DNA of 48,117 nt from Muribaculaceae bacterium (GCA_017443765.1 JAFSYB010000140.1:1-48117); one strand, 5' to 3'; shown: positions 23,905 through 34,150, counted from the first letter of the stretch. Numbers and translations: made by a program. Notes: a model not told the origin generated them from the sequence alone.

Positions 23905-25823
23905 ACACGCCCCAGGCTCCCCAGCGCGTGAACCCTGCCACCGAGCTGGCCCGCCAGCGCACACTCCTGCAAATGGAGTGGGAGCACGAGCGCAACGAGC
24001 ACAGGCGACTCACCGAGCTGATGGGCATCGACCGCCGTGTGCGGCGCGGCGACTGCTGGTACCCCGCCCACACCGGGCGCACCTACTACAACTCACTCAA
24101 CCAGTTGGTGCTCGAGGTCACCCGCGAGAGTGCCAGCGACGACACCAACCCCGATGCCGAGGCCGACCACAACTTTGAGTACGGCCGGCAGGTAACATTC
24201 TTCCACCTCACGGGCATCGACGACATTGCCTATCACAACTTCACGGCCACCGTGAGCCGCGTGGAGGGCGACAAAATGCTGGTGGTAATGCCCGGCGAGG
24301 GGGCTGCCGCCGCGGTGTCGGCCGCCGAGCGCCTGGGGGTGCAGCTCGCCCTCGACGAGACCACCTACCGCCTGATGATGGACGCGCTGAGCCGCGTGGC
24401 AGCTGCCAAGGGCAACCGCTTGGCCGAGCTGCGCGACCTGTTCTACAACCCAGGCCAGGCACGGCAGTTCACCTTCGCCCCCATGCGCTTCCCCTGGCTC
24501 AACACCACACAGGAACACGCCGTGAACGAGGTGCTCCGCGCCCAGGACGTGGCCGTGGTGCACGGCCCGCCCGGCACCGGCAAGACCACCACGCTGGTCG
24601 AGGCCATCTACGAGACCCTGCGCCGCGAGAGCCAAGTGCTCGTGTGCGCACAAAGCAACATGGCCGTGGACTGGATTAGCGAGCGGATCATGGAGCGCGG
24701 CGTGGACGTGCTGCGCGTGGGAAACCCCACCCGTGTCAACGATGCCATGCTTGCGCAGACCTACGAACGCCGCTTCGAGGACCACCCCGACTACCCCCAG
24801 CTGTGGAGCATGCGCAAGGCCCTGCGCGAGTTGCGTGCCCACCGCCACGGCACCGATGCGTGGCACCAAAAGGTGGATCGCCTGCGCGACCGCATCAACG
24901 AGCTGGAGCTGCGCATCCACAACACCATCTTCGGTCAGGCACGCGTCATCGCCTGCACGCTGGCCGGCAGTGCCAGCCGCGTGCTCGACGGCAAGCGGTT
25001 CGCCACCCTGTTCATCGACGAGGCCGCCCAGGCCCTCGAAGCCGCCTGCTGGATAGCCATCCAGCGCGTGCACCGCGTGGTGCTTGCCGGCGACCACTGC
25101 CAGCTGCCACCCACCATCAAAAGCATCGAGGCCCTGCGCGGCGGACTGGGGCGCACGCTCATGGAGCGCATCGCGGCCAGCAACCCCCAAGTGGTGACGC
25201 TGCTGGGCGTGCAGTATCGCATGCACGACGACATCATGCGCTTTTCCAGCGAGTGGTTCTACGGCGGGCAGGTGCAGAGTGCCCCCGAGGTGCGCCACCG
25301 CAGCATCCTTGACCTCGACACCCCCATCACCTGGCTCGACACCGGCACGCTGGGGAGCGACAACGAGGACGGGGTGGCTATGGAAGAACTGGTCACCGCC
25401 ACCGGGGGGCGCGTAAACCGCGCCGAGGCCGAGTTCACCCTCGACACACTGGAGCGGTATTTCGCGCGCATTGGCCGTGAGCGCGTCCTTGACGAGCACC
25501 TCGACGTGGGCATCATCTCGCCCTACCGCGCCCAGGTGCAGCACCTGCGGCACTTGCTCAAGCACCGGGCGGCACTCAAGCCTTTCCGCCGCGCCATCAC
25601 CGTCAACACCGTCGACGGCTTCCAGGGCCAGGAACGCGACATCATCGTCATTAGCCTCGTCCGCGCCAACGACAGCGGGCAAATAGGCTTCCTGCGCGAC
25701 CTGCGCCGCATGAACGTGGCCATCACCCGCGCCCGTATGAAGCTCATCATCCTCGGCAACGTGGCCACCCTCACCCGCCACCCCTTCTACGCCCGCCTGC
25801 ACCGCTACATCGCCACGCTGTGA
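23901..25823 (+). CDS. Superfamily 1 helicase, UPF1/IGHMBP2-like
   Basis: A 640-residue protein. An N-terminal beta-rich region (1-200) precedes the helicase core: Walker A GPPGTGKTTT near residue 224, QSNMAVDWISERI (motif Ia), LFIDEAAQALEAACW (motif II), AGDHCQLPPT (motif III), GVQYRMHDDIM (motif IV), VNTVDGFQGQERDIIVISLV (motif V) and MNVAITRAR (motif VI). These are hallmarks of 5'-3' UPF1-like helicases acting on RNA or DNA. Such proteins are housekeeping in many Bacteroidota. A DNA- or RNA-repair role is not resolved. Confidence 0.93.
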   Translation: MNTPQAPQRVNPATELARQRTLLQMEWEHERNEHRRLTELMGIDRRVRRGDCWYPAHTGRTYYNSLNQLVLEVTRESASDDTNPDAEADHNFEYGRQVTFFHLTGIDDIAYHNFTATVSRVEGDKMLVVMPGEGAAAAVSAAERLGVQLALDETTYRLMMDALSRVAAAKGNRLAELRDLFYNPGQARQFTFAPMRFPWLNTTQEHAVNEVLRAQDVAVVHGPPGTGKTTTLVEAIYETLRRESQVLVCAQSNMAVDWISERIMERGVDVLRVGNPTRVNDAMLAQTYERRFEDHPDYPQLWSMRKALRELRAHRHGTDAWHQKVDRLRDRINELELRIHNTIFGQARVIACTLAGSASRVLDGKRFATLFIDEAAQALEAACWIAIQRVHRVVLAGDHCQLPPTIKSIEALRGGLGRTLMERIAASNPQVVTLLGVQYRMHDDIMRFSSEWFYGGQVQSAPEVRHRSILDLDTPITWLDTGTLGSDNEDGVAMEELVTATGGRVNRAEAEFTLDTLERYFARIGRERVLDEHLDVGIISPYRAQVQHLRHLLKHRAALKPFRRAITVNTVDGFQGQERDIIVISLVRANDSGQIGFLRDLRRMNVAITRARMKLIILGNVATLTRHPFYARLHRYIATL

Positions 25824-25937
25824 CCACCTGCGGAAACCGGCGCACACAAACCTCTCAAGCACGCTTCGCATCGCGGGCTGAAAAGGCCAATGATCATCAT
25901 TGTTGAAATGGTTGTTTGATTTCTCGAAATCTTGTTG

Positions 25938-25946
25938 TACCTTTGC
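25938..25946 (+). promoter_or_regulatory. Promoter of the cysteine desulfidase family gene
   Basis: TACCTTTGC with TTTG at 25915-25918 (19-nt spacer). The ATG at 25978 follows by 31 nt. Confidence 0.75.
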
Positions 25947-25977
25947 AAGCGGATTCAACCATACAAGCTTCAACACA

Positions 25978-27276
25978 ATGATGACAACCGATACCAAGCA
26001 AGCCATTCTGGGCCTGATCAAGAGTCAAGTGGTGCCGGCGATAGGCTGCACCGAGCCCATTGCCGTGGCCCTGTGCGTGGCGCGTGCCACGCAACTGCTC
26101 GGCCAGCGTCCGGAGCACATCGAGCTGCGCCTGAGTGCCAACATCCTCAAGAACGCCATGGGAGTGGGAATCCCCGGCACGGGCATGGTGGGGCTGCCCA
26201 TCGCCATCGCCCTGGGCGCACTCATCGGCAAGTCCGAGCTGGGACTGGAGGTGCTGCGCGACTGCAACCGCCAGGCCGTGCAGGCCGGCCGCGAATATAT
26301 CGCCCAGAACCGCATCCATATCGCCCTGGAGGAGGAGGACCCCGACAAGCTCTTCATCCACGTCACGGTCACCGCCGGTGGCCACGAGGCCCAGGCACGC
26401 ATCCGCTCGCACCACACCCAATTTGTGCTTCTAAGCCGCGACGGCGAGGCACTGCCTGTGGAGTCCTCCTGCCCCGACCCATCGGCAACAGCCACCTGTG
26501 ACGGCGAGCACGATGTGCCCCTCACACTGCACACCGTCTATGAGTTCGCCACCGAAACCGACCTTGAAGACTTGCGCTTCATCCTCGAGGCCAAGCGGCT
26601 CAACGAGGGAGCCGCCCAAGCGGGATTGCGCGACAACTACGGGCACCAGCTCGGCAAGACGCTGTGCTCGCCACTGGGGCGCGGCATCATGGGCGAGAGC
26701 ATCTTTGCCAAGGTGCTCAGCGTGACCAGCTGCGCCTGCGATGCACGCATGGCCGGAGCCATGGTGCCCGTGATGAGCAACTCGGGCAGCGGCAACCAGG
26801 GCATTTGCGCCACCCTGCCCGTGGTGGTCTTCGCACAGGAGAACCACAACACCGAGGAGGAACTTATCAGAGCATTGATTATCAGTAATTTAACAGCCAT
26901 TTACATCAAACAGAGCCTGGGAGCGCTGTCGGCACTGTGCGGCTGTGTTGTGGCCAGCACCGGCTCGGCCTGCGGCATCACCTACCTGATGGGAGGCTCC
27001 TACGAGCAGATGTGCCACTCGGTCAAGAATATGGTGGCCAACCTCACCGGCATGATTTGCGACGGAGCCAAGCCGTCGTGTGCGCTCAAGCTCACCAGCG
27101 GCGTGAGCACCGCCATGCTCAGTGCCATGCTCGCCATGCAGCACAAGCACGTCACCTCGGTGGAGGGCATCATCGACGATGACGTCGACAAGTGCATCCA
27201 CAACCTCACCGCCATTGGCTCGCGAGGCATGGACACCACCGACCGCTTCGTACTCGACATCATGACGCACAAGTGA
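25978..27276 (+). CDS. L-cysteine desulfidase / UPF0597 family protein
   Basis: A 432-residue protein. Motifs of the CdsA/CdsB (UPF0597, serine dehydratase-like alpha) family are VPAIGCTEPIAVAL, NAMGVGIPGTGMVGLPIAIALG, MVPVMSNSGSGNQGI, CGCVVASTGSACGITYLMGG and GMICDGAKPSCALKL. The conserved Cys residues are those that bind a [4Fe-4S] cluster in characterised members, which break cysteine to pyruvate, ammonia and sulfide. Two adjacent ATGs exist (25978, 25981). Confidence 0.92.
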   Translation: MMTTDTKQAILGLIKSQVVPAIGCTEPIAVALCVARATQLLGQRPEHIELRLSANILKNAMGVGIPGTGMVGLPIAIALGALIGKSELGLEVLRDCNRQAVQAGREYIAQNRIHIALEEEDPDKLFIHVTVTAGGHEAQARIRSHHTQFVLLSRDGEALPVESSCPDPSATATCDGEHDVPLTLHTVYEFATETDLEDLRFILEAKRLNEGAAQAGLRDNYGHQLGKTLCSPLGRGIMGESIFAKVLSVTSCACDARMAGAMVPVMSNSGSGNQGICATLPVVVFAQENHNTEEELIRALIISNLTAIYIKQSLGALSALCGCVVASTGSACGITYLMGGSYEQMCHSVKNMVANLTGMICDGAKPSCALKLTSGVSTAMLSAMLAMQHKHVTSVEGIIDDDVDKCIHNLTAIGSRGMDTTDRFVLDIMTHK

Positions 27277-27353
27277 CAATCAGCCAATAGCTTGAAATTG
27301 CGACAACTACAGTTTTTTCTGTTGCCGGATTTGGCAGTTTGGCGACAAATGGC

Positions 27354-27361
27354 TACCTTTG
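27354..27361 (+). promoter_or_regulatory. Promoter of the GH3 gene
   Basis: TACCTTTG with TTTG at 27330-27333 (20-nt spacer). The ATG at 27394 follows by 32 nt. Confidence 0.7.
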
Positions 27362-27393
27362 TCGGTGAAATAGTAACAGAACGACTTCGTCTT

Positions 27394-29664
27394 ATGAAAC
27401 TGCGTAATCTCTTTTTTATCGCGGCGGCAATGACTTTGGCGCTCGCCGCCCATGCATCGAACGATGCCCAAATGAACCAGTTTATCGGCAACCTGATGAG
27501 CCGTATGACCTTGCAGGAGAAGTTAGGACAGCTCAACCTGCAGGTGACAGGCGAGATAGTCACCGGAACCACCTTGAGTGGCGAGGTGGTGTCGCAGATT
27601 GAGCAGGGGCGCGTGGGCGGGCTTTTCAATCTGAAAGGCACCGAGCGCATACGCCAGCTCCAAGAAGTGGCCGTGAAGAAGAGCCGCCTGGGTATTCCCT
27701 TGATTTTCGGCATGGACGTGATTCACGGCTACGAGACCGTGTTTCCCATCCCGCTGGCCATGTCGATGAGCTGGGACATGGAAGCCATCAGCCGCTCGGC
27801 TCGCATCGCCGCCGTGGAAGCCACGGCCGACGGCATCTGCTGGACGTTCAGCCCGATGGTTGACGTGTGCCGCGACCCGCGGTGGGGGCGCATGAGCGAG
27901 GGGGCCGGCGAGGATTCCCACCTTGGGGCCGAGATTTGCCGTGCCATGGTTGAAGGCTATCAGGGCCAGGACCTCACCGACCGCACCACGATGATGGCCT
28001 GCGTGAAGCACTTTGCCCTCTACGGCGGTGCCGAGGCCGGCCGCGACTACAACCCGGCCGACATGAGCCACGTGCGCATGTTCAACGAGTTTTTCCCACC
28101 CTACCTGGCCGGTGTGGAGGCTGGGGCGGGCAGCTTCATGGCCTCGTTCAACACGGTGGACTACATTCCCGCCACCGCCAACCGCTGGCTGCTCACCGAT
28201 GTACTGCGCGACCGCTGGAACTTCGACGGCTTTGTGGTGAGCGATTACTCGGGAATCATCGAAATGACCAACCACGGCATCGGCGACTTGCAGCAGGTGT
28301 CGGCCCGGGCACTCAATGCCGGCACCGATATGGACATGATGTCCTACGGCTATGTGAACACCCTTGAGCAGTCGCTGGCCGAGGGCAAGGTGAGCATGAA
28401 AGCGATTGACCAAGCCTGCCGGCGCATTCTGGAGGCCAAATACAAGCTCGGGTTGTTCGACGACCCTTACCGCTACCTCGACCCCAAGCGCGCAAAGAAA
28501 GAGATTTACACCGACGCCCACCGTGCCGAGGCACGCCGACTGGCCGCCGAGACCTTTGTGCTGCTCAAAAACGACGCACACCTGCTGCCACTCGCACGCC
28601 TAGGCAAGATTGCCCTTGTGGGGCCGATGGCCAACACCCGCACCAATATGCCTGGCACATGGAGCGTGGCGGCCACTCCCGACCGCTACAGCACGCTGCT
28701 CGAGGCCATGGAGCGCGCCACCGCCGGAAACGCCGAGGTGCATTACGCCAAGGGGTGCAATGTGTGCTACGATGCCGAGCTGGAAAAGAACTCCACCATG
28801 TTCGGCCACGAGATGCGTGACCCTCGCGATGCAGCAGAAATGCGCGACGAGGCCGTGCGCCTGGCGCAGCAATGCGACGTGGTAGTGGCCGCCATGGGCG
28901 AGCCCAGCGAGATGAGCGGCGAGGGCAGCTCACGCTCGCAACTCGGCATCCTTGACGCACAGCGCGACCTGCTCGAAGCACTGCTCAAGACCGGAAAACC
29001 CATCGTGCTGCTCAACTTTGCCGGCCGTGCCACGGTGATGAACTGGGAGGTCGAACACCTGTCGACCATCCTCAATGTTTGGTTTGGCGGCAGTGAGGCC
29101 GCCGATGCCATTTGCGATGTGCTCTTCGGCAACACTGCCCCCAGTGGGAAACTCACGGTGACCATGCCACGCAACGAGGGGCAGATTCCTATCCACTACA
29201 ACCATCTGAACACCGGACGCCCCAACTCCAAATGGTTCACCAAGTACACGAGCAACTACCTTGACGTGCCCAACGACCCGCTTTTCCCATTTGGCTATGG
29301 CCTGAGCTACACCACATTCAGCTACAGCCCGATTACGCTCAGCGGCACCACAATGTCGCGCAGTGGCAACCTGCAGGCCAGCGTCACCGTCACCAACAGC
29401 GGCGCGGTGGCCGGCACCGAGGTGGTGCAACTTTACCTGCGCGACCTGGTGGGAAGCATTTCCCGCCCCGTGCAGGAGCTCAAGGACTTCGCACGCATAA
29501 CCCTGCAGCCTGGCGAGAGCCGAACAGTGACGTTCACCATCACGCCCGAGAAGCTCAAGTTCTACAACGCCGATTTGGTCTACGACTGCGAGCCGGGTGA
29601 GTTCGAGGTGATGGTGGGCGGCGACAGCCGAAACGTGCAGCGGCTCAAATTCACACTGGAGTGA
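27394..29664 (+). CDS. bglX: Glycoside hydrolase family 3 beta-glucosidase
   Basis: A 756-residue exported enzyme. The signal peptide is MKLRNLFFIAAAMTLALAAH. The GH3 N-domain contains the nucleophile Asp in FVVSDYSG (near residue 282) and KHFALYGGAEAGRDY. The C-domain (about 380-620) is followed by a fibronectin type III-like domain ending KLKFTLE. It would release glucose from the non-reducing end of beta-glucans in the periplasm. No SusC/SusD pair is adjacent, so it is probably a stand-alone BglX-type enzyme. Confidence 0.94.
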   Translation: MKLRNLFFIAAAMTLALAAHASNDAQMNQFIGNLMSRMTLQEKLGQLNLQVTGEIVTGTTLSGEVVSQIEQGRVGGLFNLKGTERIRQLQEVAVKKSRLGIPLIFGMDVIHGYETVFPIPLAMSMSWDMEAISRSARIAAVEATADGICWTFSPMVDVCRDPRWGRMSEGAGEDSHLGAEICRAMVEGYQGQDLTDRTTMMACVKHFALYGGAEAGRDYNPADMSHVRMFNEFFPPYLAGVEAGAGSFMASFNTVDYIPATANRWLLTDVLRDRWNFDGFVVSDYSGIIEMTNHGIGDLQQVSARALNAGTDMDMMSYGYVNTLEQSLAEGKVSMKAIDQACRRILEAKYKLGLFDDPYRYLDPKRAKKEIYTDAHRAEARRLAAETFVLLKNDAHLLPLARLGKIALVGPMANTRTNMPGTWSVAATPDRYSTLLEAMERATAGNAEVHYAKGCNVCYDAELEKNSTMFGHEMRDPRDAAEMRDEAVRLAQQCDVVVAAMGEPSEMSGEGSSRSQLGILDAQRDLLEALLKTGKPIVLLNFAGRATVMNWEVEHLSTILNVWFGGSEAADAICDVLFGNTAPSGKLTVTMPRNEGQIPIHYNHLNTGRPNSKWFTKYTSNYLDVPNDPLFPFGYGLSYTTFSYSPITLSGTTMSRSGNLQASVTVTNSGAVAGTEVVQLYLRDLVGSISRPVQELKDFARITLQPGESRTVTFTITPEKLKFYNADLVYDCEPGEFEVMVGGDSRNVQRLKFTLE

Positions 29665-29727
29665 ACGGTCAAGCCCTTTGGCACCGGTTTGGCAACTCGA
29701 GGCCGATAAGCCCCATTTCTTGCCCGC

Positions 29728-30777
29728 TCACCTGCGGCTCACGGTGACTTCGCCACACAGCGACACTTGAAGCTGCTCCTTAACAGCCTGGACATCAAGT
29801 CCCTGGCCGAAGAGGAACATCAGCTTGGTGATAGCGGCCTCGCGGGTAATGTCGTAGCCGCTCACCACGCCGGCAGCAGTGAGTGCGTTGCCCGTCTCGT
29901 AGAGTGTGCTGTTGACCCCGCCAGCGGCACACTGCGTCACGTTCAGCACCACAATGCCACGCTCCACAGCCTCGCGAATCGGATTGATGAACCACGGCTC
30001 GGTGGGGGCATTGCCGGCTCCAAAAGTCTTGAGCACAATGCCGCGAATGCCCGGGGTGTGCAGCTGGTGGTCGAGCGTGGAACAGGTGATGCCAGGATAT
30101 AGCTCCAGATACATCACGCTGGTGTCCATCTGCCGGCGCACAATCAGCGGCTGTCCAGGCTGGGCACGATAAAGGTACTCCTCGCGGAACGAGATGTCGA
30201 GGCCGATGCGTGCCAACTCGGGGTAGTTGTAACTTTTGAAAGCGTCGAAGTTGTTGGCGCTCATCTTGGTGCTTCGGTTGCCGCGCAACAGCGAGTCGTT
30301 GAACAGGATTGCCACCTCCTGCACCCTGGGAGCGCCCTCGGCATTGCGGGCGGCAGCTACCTGCAAGGCGGTAATCAGGTTCTCTTCGCCATCGGTACGC
30401 ACCTCGCCAATGGGCAACTGCGAACCCGTGATAATCACGGGCTTGCGCAAGTTCTTGAGCATAAAGCTCAATGCCGAGGCGGTAAATGCCATGGTGTCGG
30501 TGCCGTGTAGCACCACAAAGCCATCGTAATCGGCATAGTGCCGCTCGATGGCCAGCGCGATGTCGCTCCAGTGCTGCGGGTTCATGTTGGCACTGTCGAT
30601 GGGTGGGTCGAACTGGATGTTGTCTATGTCATATCCCAGCTTCCTCACCTTGGGCACATTGTCGATGAGGTGCGAGAAGTCGAACGGCTGCAAGGCGTGC
30701 GTGGCGGGGTTCTCAATCATTCCGATGGTACCGCCGGTATATATGACAAGCAGTCGGTGGTGCTTTTGGGTGGTCAT
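29728..30777 (-). CDS. ansA: Type I L-asparaginase
   Basis: A 349-residue cytosolic enzyme that hydrolyses asparagine to aspartate and ammonia. The two catalytic-threonine regions are VIYTGGTIGMIEN and VVLHGTDTMAFTASAL; the active Lys region is ITGSQLPIGEVRTD. No signal peptide fits the cytosolic type I form. It is convergent with bglX; the 63-bp gap shows no clear terminator. Confidence 0.94.
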   Translation of the reverse strand: MTTQKHHRLLVIYTGGTIGMIENPATHALQPFDFSHLIDNVPKVRKLGYDIDNIQFDPPIDSANMNPQHWSDIALAIERHYADYDGFVVLHGTDTMAFTASALSFMLKNLRKPVIITGSQLPIGEVRTDGEENLITALQVAAARNAEGAPRVQEVAILFNDSLLRGNRSTKMSANNFDAFKSYNYPELARIGLDISFREEYLYRAQPGQPLIVRRQMDTSVMYLELYPGITCSTLDHQLHTPGIRGIVLKTFGAGNAPTEPWFINPIREAVERGIVVLNVTQCAAGGVNSTLYETGNALTAAGVVSGYDITREAAITKLMFLFGQGLDVQAVKEQLQVSLCGEVTVSRR

Positions 30778-30838
30778 TTTTTGCTTGTGGTTAAGGGGTT
30801 ATCTTTTTGGGGCAACCGGGTTGCCGTTTACACTGACA

Positions 30839-31729
30839 TTATTGTTGAGTTGAATGGTCATGGAGCTGGGCCACACGCTCCTTGACGTGAGCCATGAGCC
30901 AGCTGGGGGTGGAGGTGGCTCCGCAGATGCCGATGCGCTCCTTGCCCACAAGCCATGCCGGGTCAATCTCGTCCTCGTTGCTGATGAGGTGCGAGTTGGG
31001 GTTGGCCGCACGGCACTCGGCGAAGAGAATGCGCCCATTGCTGCTCTTGCTGCCGCAAACAAACAGAATCAGCTCGTGCCGCGCGGCAAACTGCCTAATT
31101 TGAGGGATGCGGTTTGCCACCGAGCGACAGATGGTGTCGTAGTAGGCAAAATGAACGTCAGGGGCAATGCGCCGCTGGATTTGCTCCACAATCTGCTTGA
31201 AGCCCTGGAGCGACTTGGTGGTTTGCGAATAGAGAATCACATCGCGTGTGAAGTCAATGTTGTCAATCTCGTCCACACTCTCGATGACCAGCGCGGTGCC
31301 AGCTGTCTGTCCCACGAGGCCGTTTACCTCGGCATGGCCGCGCTTGCCATAAATTACGATTTGCGGCGGCAAGCCGCAAGTGCCGCAAGCCGAGGCGTAG
31401 CTGGCAGCAATGCGCTGTTGCAGCTTGAGTACGACAGGACAAGTGGCATCGATAACTTCGATATGGTTACTGAGGGCTGTTTCGTAGGTGGCTGGCGGCT
31501 CACCGTGTGCCCGCAACAGCACTTTCACATCGTGCAAATCGCGCAGTTGCTCGTGGGTAATGGTTTCCAGCCCCTTCTGCTCTAAGCGCGACACCTCGTG
31601 GGAGTTGTGCACAATGTCGCCCAAACAATACAAGTGGCCACTCTCGGCCAGTTCCTCCTCGGCCTTGCTGATTGCTGTGGTCACACCGAAGCAAAAGCCC
31701 GAAGCACTGTCAATCTCTATCACTGGCAT
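30839..31729 (-). CDS. ispH: 4-hydroxy-3-methylbut-2-enyl diphosphate reductase
   Basis: A 296-residue iron-sulfur enzyme for the last step of the MEP isoprenoid pathway. Three Cys ligands are visible: C13 in SASGFCFGV, one in [10 protein letters not shown] and one in [27 protein letters not shown] and the [10 protein letters not shown] segment are also typical. Its ATG lies within the last 10 bp of cmk, so the two are translationally coupled. Confidence 0.96.
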   Translation of the reverse strand: MPVIEIDSASGFCFGVTTAISKAEEELAESGHLYCLGDIVHNSHEVSRLEQKGLETITHEQLRDLHDVKVLLRAHGEPPATYETALSNHIEVIDATCPVVLKLQQRIAASYASACGTCGLPPQIVIYGKRGHAEVNGLVGQTAGTALVIESVDEIDNIDFTRDVILYSQTTKSLQGFKQIVEQIQRRIAPDVHFAYYDTICRSVANRIPQIRQFAARHELILFVCGSKSSNGRILFAECRAANPNSHLISNEDEIDPAWLVGKERIGICGATSTPSWLMAHVKERVAQLHDHSTQQ

Positions 31730-32421
31730 TGGTCGACAATCTTCTTAAACCAGGCGAGCAGGCATTCGTTTTGCTCGTCGATGGTGAGGTTGGAGTTGTC
31801 GAGCACAATCGCATCATCGGCCTGACGCAGGGGTCCCTCCTGGCGGGTGGTGTCGATGCGGTCGCGTTCAATAACATTGTTCAGCACCTCGTCGAACGTG
31901 ACATCGGTGTCGCCCTTGGCCCGCAGCTCGTCGTAGCGCCGGCGTGCGCGCACCTGGGCAGTGGCCGTGACAAACACTTTCATCTCGGCTTGTGGGAATA
32001 CCATCGTGCCGATGTCGCGGCCATCCATCACAATGCCTTTCTCCTTGCCCATGGCTTGCTGCTGGCGCACCATGTCGCGTCGCACCGGGGTGATGGCGGC
32101 CACCAGGCTCACTTTGTCGCTCACGCGCATCGAGCGAATCTCTGTTTCCACATTGCGGCCATTGAGCCAGACCTCGTTACGCCCGTCGGGCGAGGGACGG
32201 AAACAGATGGAAATTTCAGGCAGACGACGCACCAGTTCGGCCTCGTTGACCGTGTCGCCGTCAATCAACCCGTTATCCAGCGCAAAGAGTGCTACGGCGC
32301 GATACATCGCACCCGTGTCTACGTATCCGTAGCCCACCTCACGGGCCAGCCACTTGGCCATCGTGCTTTTTCCTGTTGAGGAGTAGCCATCGATGGCGAC
32401 TATAATTTTCTTCTCCCTCAT
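31720..32421 (-). CDS. cmk: Cytidylate kinase
   Basis: A 233-residue kinase that phosphorylates CMP and dCMP. It begins [20 protein letters not shown] with the P-loop, followed by [30 protein letters not shown] and a lid region [13 protein letters not shown]. The start at 32421 is chosen (32433 is possible); 32445 would lie inside the promoter box at 32442-32450. It heads the cmk-ispH operon. Confidence 0.94.
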   Translation of the reverse strand: MREKKIIVAIDGYSSTGKSTMAKWLAREVGYGYVDTGAMYRAVALFALDNGLIDGDTVNEAELVRRLPEISICFRPSPDGRNEVWLNGRNVETEIRSMRVSDKVSLVAAITPVRRDMVRQQQAMGKEKGIVMDGRDIGTMVFPQAEMKVFVTATAQVRARRRYDELRAKGDTDVTFDEVLNNVIERDRIDTTRQEGPLRQADDAIVLDNSNLTIDEQNECLLAWFKKIVDQCQ

Positions 32422-32441
32422 AACTCCATTCATATTGTGCC

Positions 32442-32450
32442 GCAAAGTTA
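32442..32450 (-). promoter_or_regulatory. cmk-ispH promoter
   Basis: Reverse strand reads TAACTTTGC, about 21 nt before the chosen ATG. Confidence 0.65.
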
Positions 32451-32522
32451 ATCATTTGTCCTTAAAGTGCCAAAATCCGTCAAAAAAATCTCCAACAATT
32501 TGCCAGTTTGAACGAAGTTATA

Positions 32523-32531
32523 TATATTTGC
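32523..32531 (+). promoter_or_regulatory. Promoter of the Q-rich/TerB/DUF4332 cassette
   Basis: TATATTTGC with TTTG at 32499-32502 (20-nt spacer); the ATG is at 32580. Confidence 0.75.
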
Positions 32532-32579
32532 ACATTGAAATAAATCACGATTACTCACCTTCATTAATAAGACATTATT

Positions 32580-33290
32580 ATGGGATTATTCGGAAGCATT
32601 ATTGAAGCTGCCAAACAGGCTACACAGGGGCAAGGACAACCTTACCCGCAACAGGGGTATCCGCAGCAAGGCTACCCGCAGCAAGGTTATCCGCAGCAGG
32701 GTTATCCACAGCAGGGTTATCCACAGCAGGGTTATCCACCACAACAACCCCAACAGCAACCCCAGCAGCAAGTTCCCCAACAGGGCGGCCTCGGCGGCGC
32801 ACTGGGCGGTATGCTCAACAACACCACAATGGGTGGCGCACTGGGCGGTGCTGTGCTGGGCGGAGTGCTGGGCAAGGGCGTGGGCGGCGCACTCGGTGGC
32901 GCCGTGCTGGGCGGAGTGCTGGGTAACGTGCTCACAAAATTGGGTAATAACAATGGCCAACAGCAACAGCAGTACCAGCAACCGCAACAACAGTACCAGC
33001 AGCAACCGCAGCAGTACCAGCAGCAACCGCAGCAGTACCAGCAGCAACCGCAACAACAGTACGAGCAACCGCAACAGTACCAGCAGCAGCCGCAGCAGTG
33101 CCAGCAGCCGCAACAACAGTACCAGCAGCCGCAGCCAGCTCCTATGACTCAACTCCCACCTTACGACCAGCTGAACGATGTGACTAAAGGCATTATCTGG
33201 ATTATCAATCAAGCCGGGCAGGCGATGCCTACTGTGGAAACCGTGCCACCGGCGGTTACCCAGCAACTCGGACAACAGAACCACATCTAA
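32580..33290 (+). CDS. Glutamine-rich, glycine-zipper protein
   Basis: A 236-residue low-complexity protein. Residues 1-16 form a helix ([16 protein letters not shown]). Residues 22-51 are YPQQG repeats from 15-bp DNA units. Residues 69-118 form a [14 protein letters not shown] glycine-zipper block able to pack into membranes. Residues 126-180 are almost only Q, P and Y (YQQQPQQ units). The last 50 residues are ordinary sequence ([20 protein letters not shown]). The Q/P/Y composition is prion-like and suggests self-association. Function unknown. It is followed at 26 bp by a TerB-like gene, so they probably form an operon. Confidence 0.82.
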   Translation: MGLFGSIIEAAKQATQGQGQPYPQQGYPQQGYPQQGYPQQGYPQQGYPQQGYPPQQPQQQPQQQVPQQGGLGGALGGMLNNTTMGGALGGAVLGGVLGKGVGGALGGAVLGGVLGNVLTKLGNNNGQQQQQYQQPQQQYQQQPQQYQQQPQQYQQQPQQQYEQPQQYQQQPQQCQQPQQQYQQPQPAPMTQLPPYDQLNDVTKGIIWIINQAGQAMPTVETVPPAVTQQLGQQNHI

Positions 33291-33316
33291 CCCCCACCCT
33301 ATCATCTTCTATAACA

Positions 33317-33691
33317 ATGGAACAGAACTTTCAAGCCATTGAGCAAACCATCAGACTCGTGGCCAAGACTGGCTTGTTTTTCGCCAGTCTCGACGGCGAC
33401 TACTCGCAAGGCGAGCGCAATTTCATCGACAACTATAAGAACCGCTTGGCACAGGTGGGGCCGGTGAGCGATGTGCAGCAGACATTCGACACAATCTGGG
33501 ACCACCCCATCACCCTGCAAGAGGTGATTAACGACACGCGCGCCCTGCTCGACTTGCTGCCCACCGCAGGCGACAAGCAGGCTGTTGTGGCCACGCTGGC
33601 ACACTACATCCAGCAGGTGATATGGGCCGACGGCAATGAGCACCCCGCCGAGCGTGATGCCGCCATTGCATGGCTCAACGCCCTGGCCTGA
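33317..33691 (+). CDS. TerB-like helical protein
   Basis: A 124-residue protein, all-helical. The segment LFFASLDGDYSQGERNFID, with later IWADGNEHPAERDAAIAWL, resembles TerB/DjlA-N (tellurite-resistance, Pfam TerB) repeats, in which DGxxSxxE turns bind metal. Relatives occur in stress-response and membrane-associated complexes. The family call rests on motif pattern only. It lies between the Q-rich gene and DUF4332. Confidence 0.65.
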   Translation: MEQNFQAIEQTIRLVAKTGLFFASLDGDYSQGERNFIDNYKNRLAQVGPVSDVQQTFDTIWDHPITLQEVINDTRALLDLLPTAGDKQAVVATLAHYIQQVIWADGNEHPAERDAAIAWLNALA

Positions 33692-33742
33692 TCACCGCTC
33701 CCAACAACCAAACCACATTTAACCCCATAAAACCCAATTAGT

Positions 33743-34150
33743 ATGGCTTACAAAATCATTGACATTGAGGGCGTGGGCGAGGCTTACGCCGAGAAGTTGA
33801 TAGCCGAAGGCATCAACACCGTTAACGACCTGCTCGACCGCTGCGCCGCCCCTGCCGGGCGCAAGGCTCTGGCCAAGACCACTGGCATCGCCGAGAAGCT
33901 CATCCTGCGCTGGACTAACCACGCCGACCTGTTCCGCATCAAGGGCGTGGGGCCGCAGTTTGCCGAGCTGCTCGAGGCCGCCGGCGTGGACACCGTGAAA
34001 GAACTACGCAACCGCGTGGCAGAGAACTTGGAGAGCAAATTGGTCGAGGTGAACGAGAAGAAGCACCTTGTGCGCCGCGTACCCGCCTTGAAAGAGGTAG
34101 TGCGCATGATTGAACGGGCCAAAGAACTTGAGCCGCGCATGACCTACTGA
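33743..34150 (+). CDS. DUF4332 helix-hairpin-helix protein
   Basis: A 135-residue protein with two helix-hairpin-helix units: IEGVGEAYAEKLIAEGINTV and IKGVGPQFAELLEAAGVDTV, separated by a helical arm (APAGRKALAKTTGIAEKLIL). This is the DUF4332 arrangement, related to non-sequence-specific DNA-binding HhH folds. The role is unknown. It ends before a hairpin at 34171-34236. Confidence 0.88.
   Translation: MAYKIIDIEGVGEAYAEKLIAEGINTVNDLLDRCAAPAGRKALAKTTGIAEKLILRWTNHADLFRIKGVGPQFAELLEAAGVDTVKELRNRVAENLESKLVEVNEKKHLVRRVPALKEVVRMIERAKELEPRMTY

Noticed and set aside
24093..26021. A 642-codon leftward ORF over the helicase gene
   Set aside because: Shadow of the UPF1-like helicase, whose motifs I to VI are all intact on the forward strand.
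32640..33130. Possible CRISPR-like array in the repeated DNA
   Set aside because: The units are short in-frame coding repeats (YPQQG, YQQQPQQ) without spacers; no cas genes are present.
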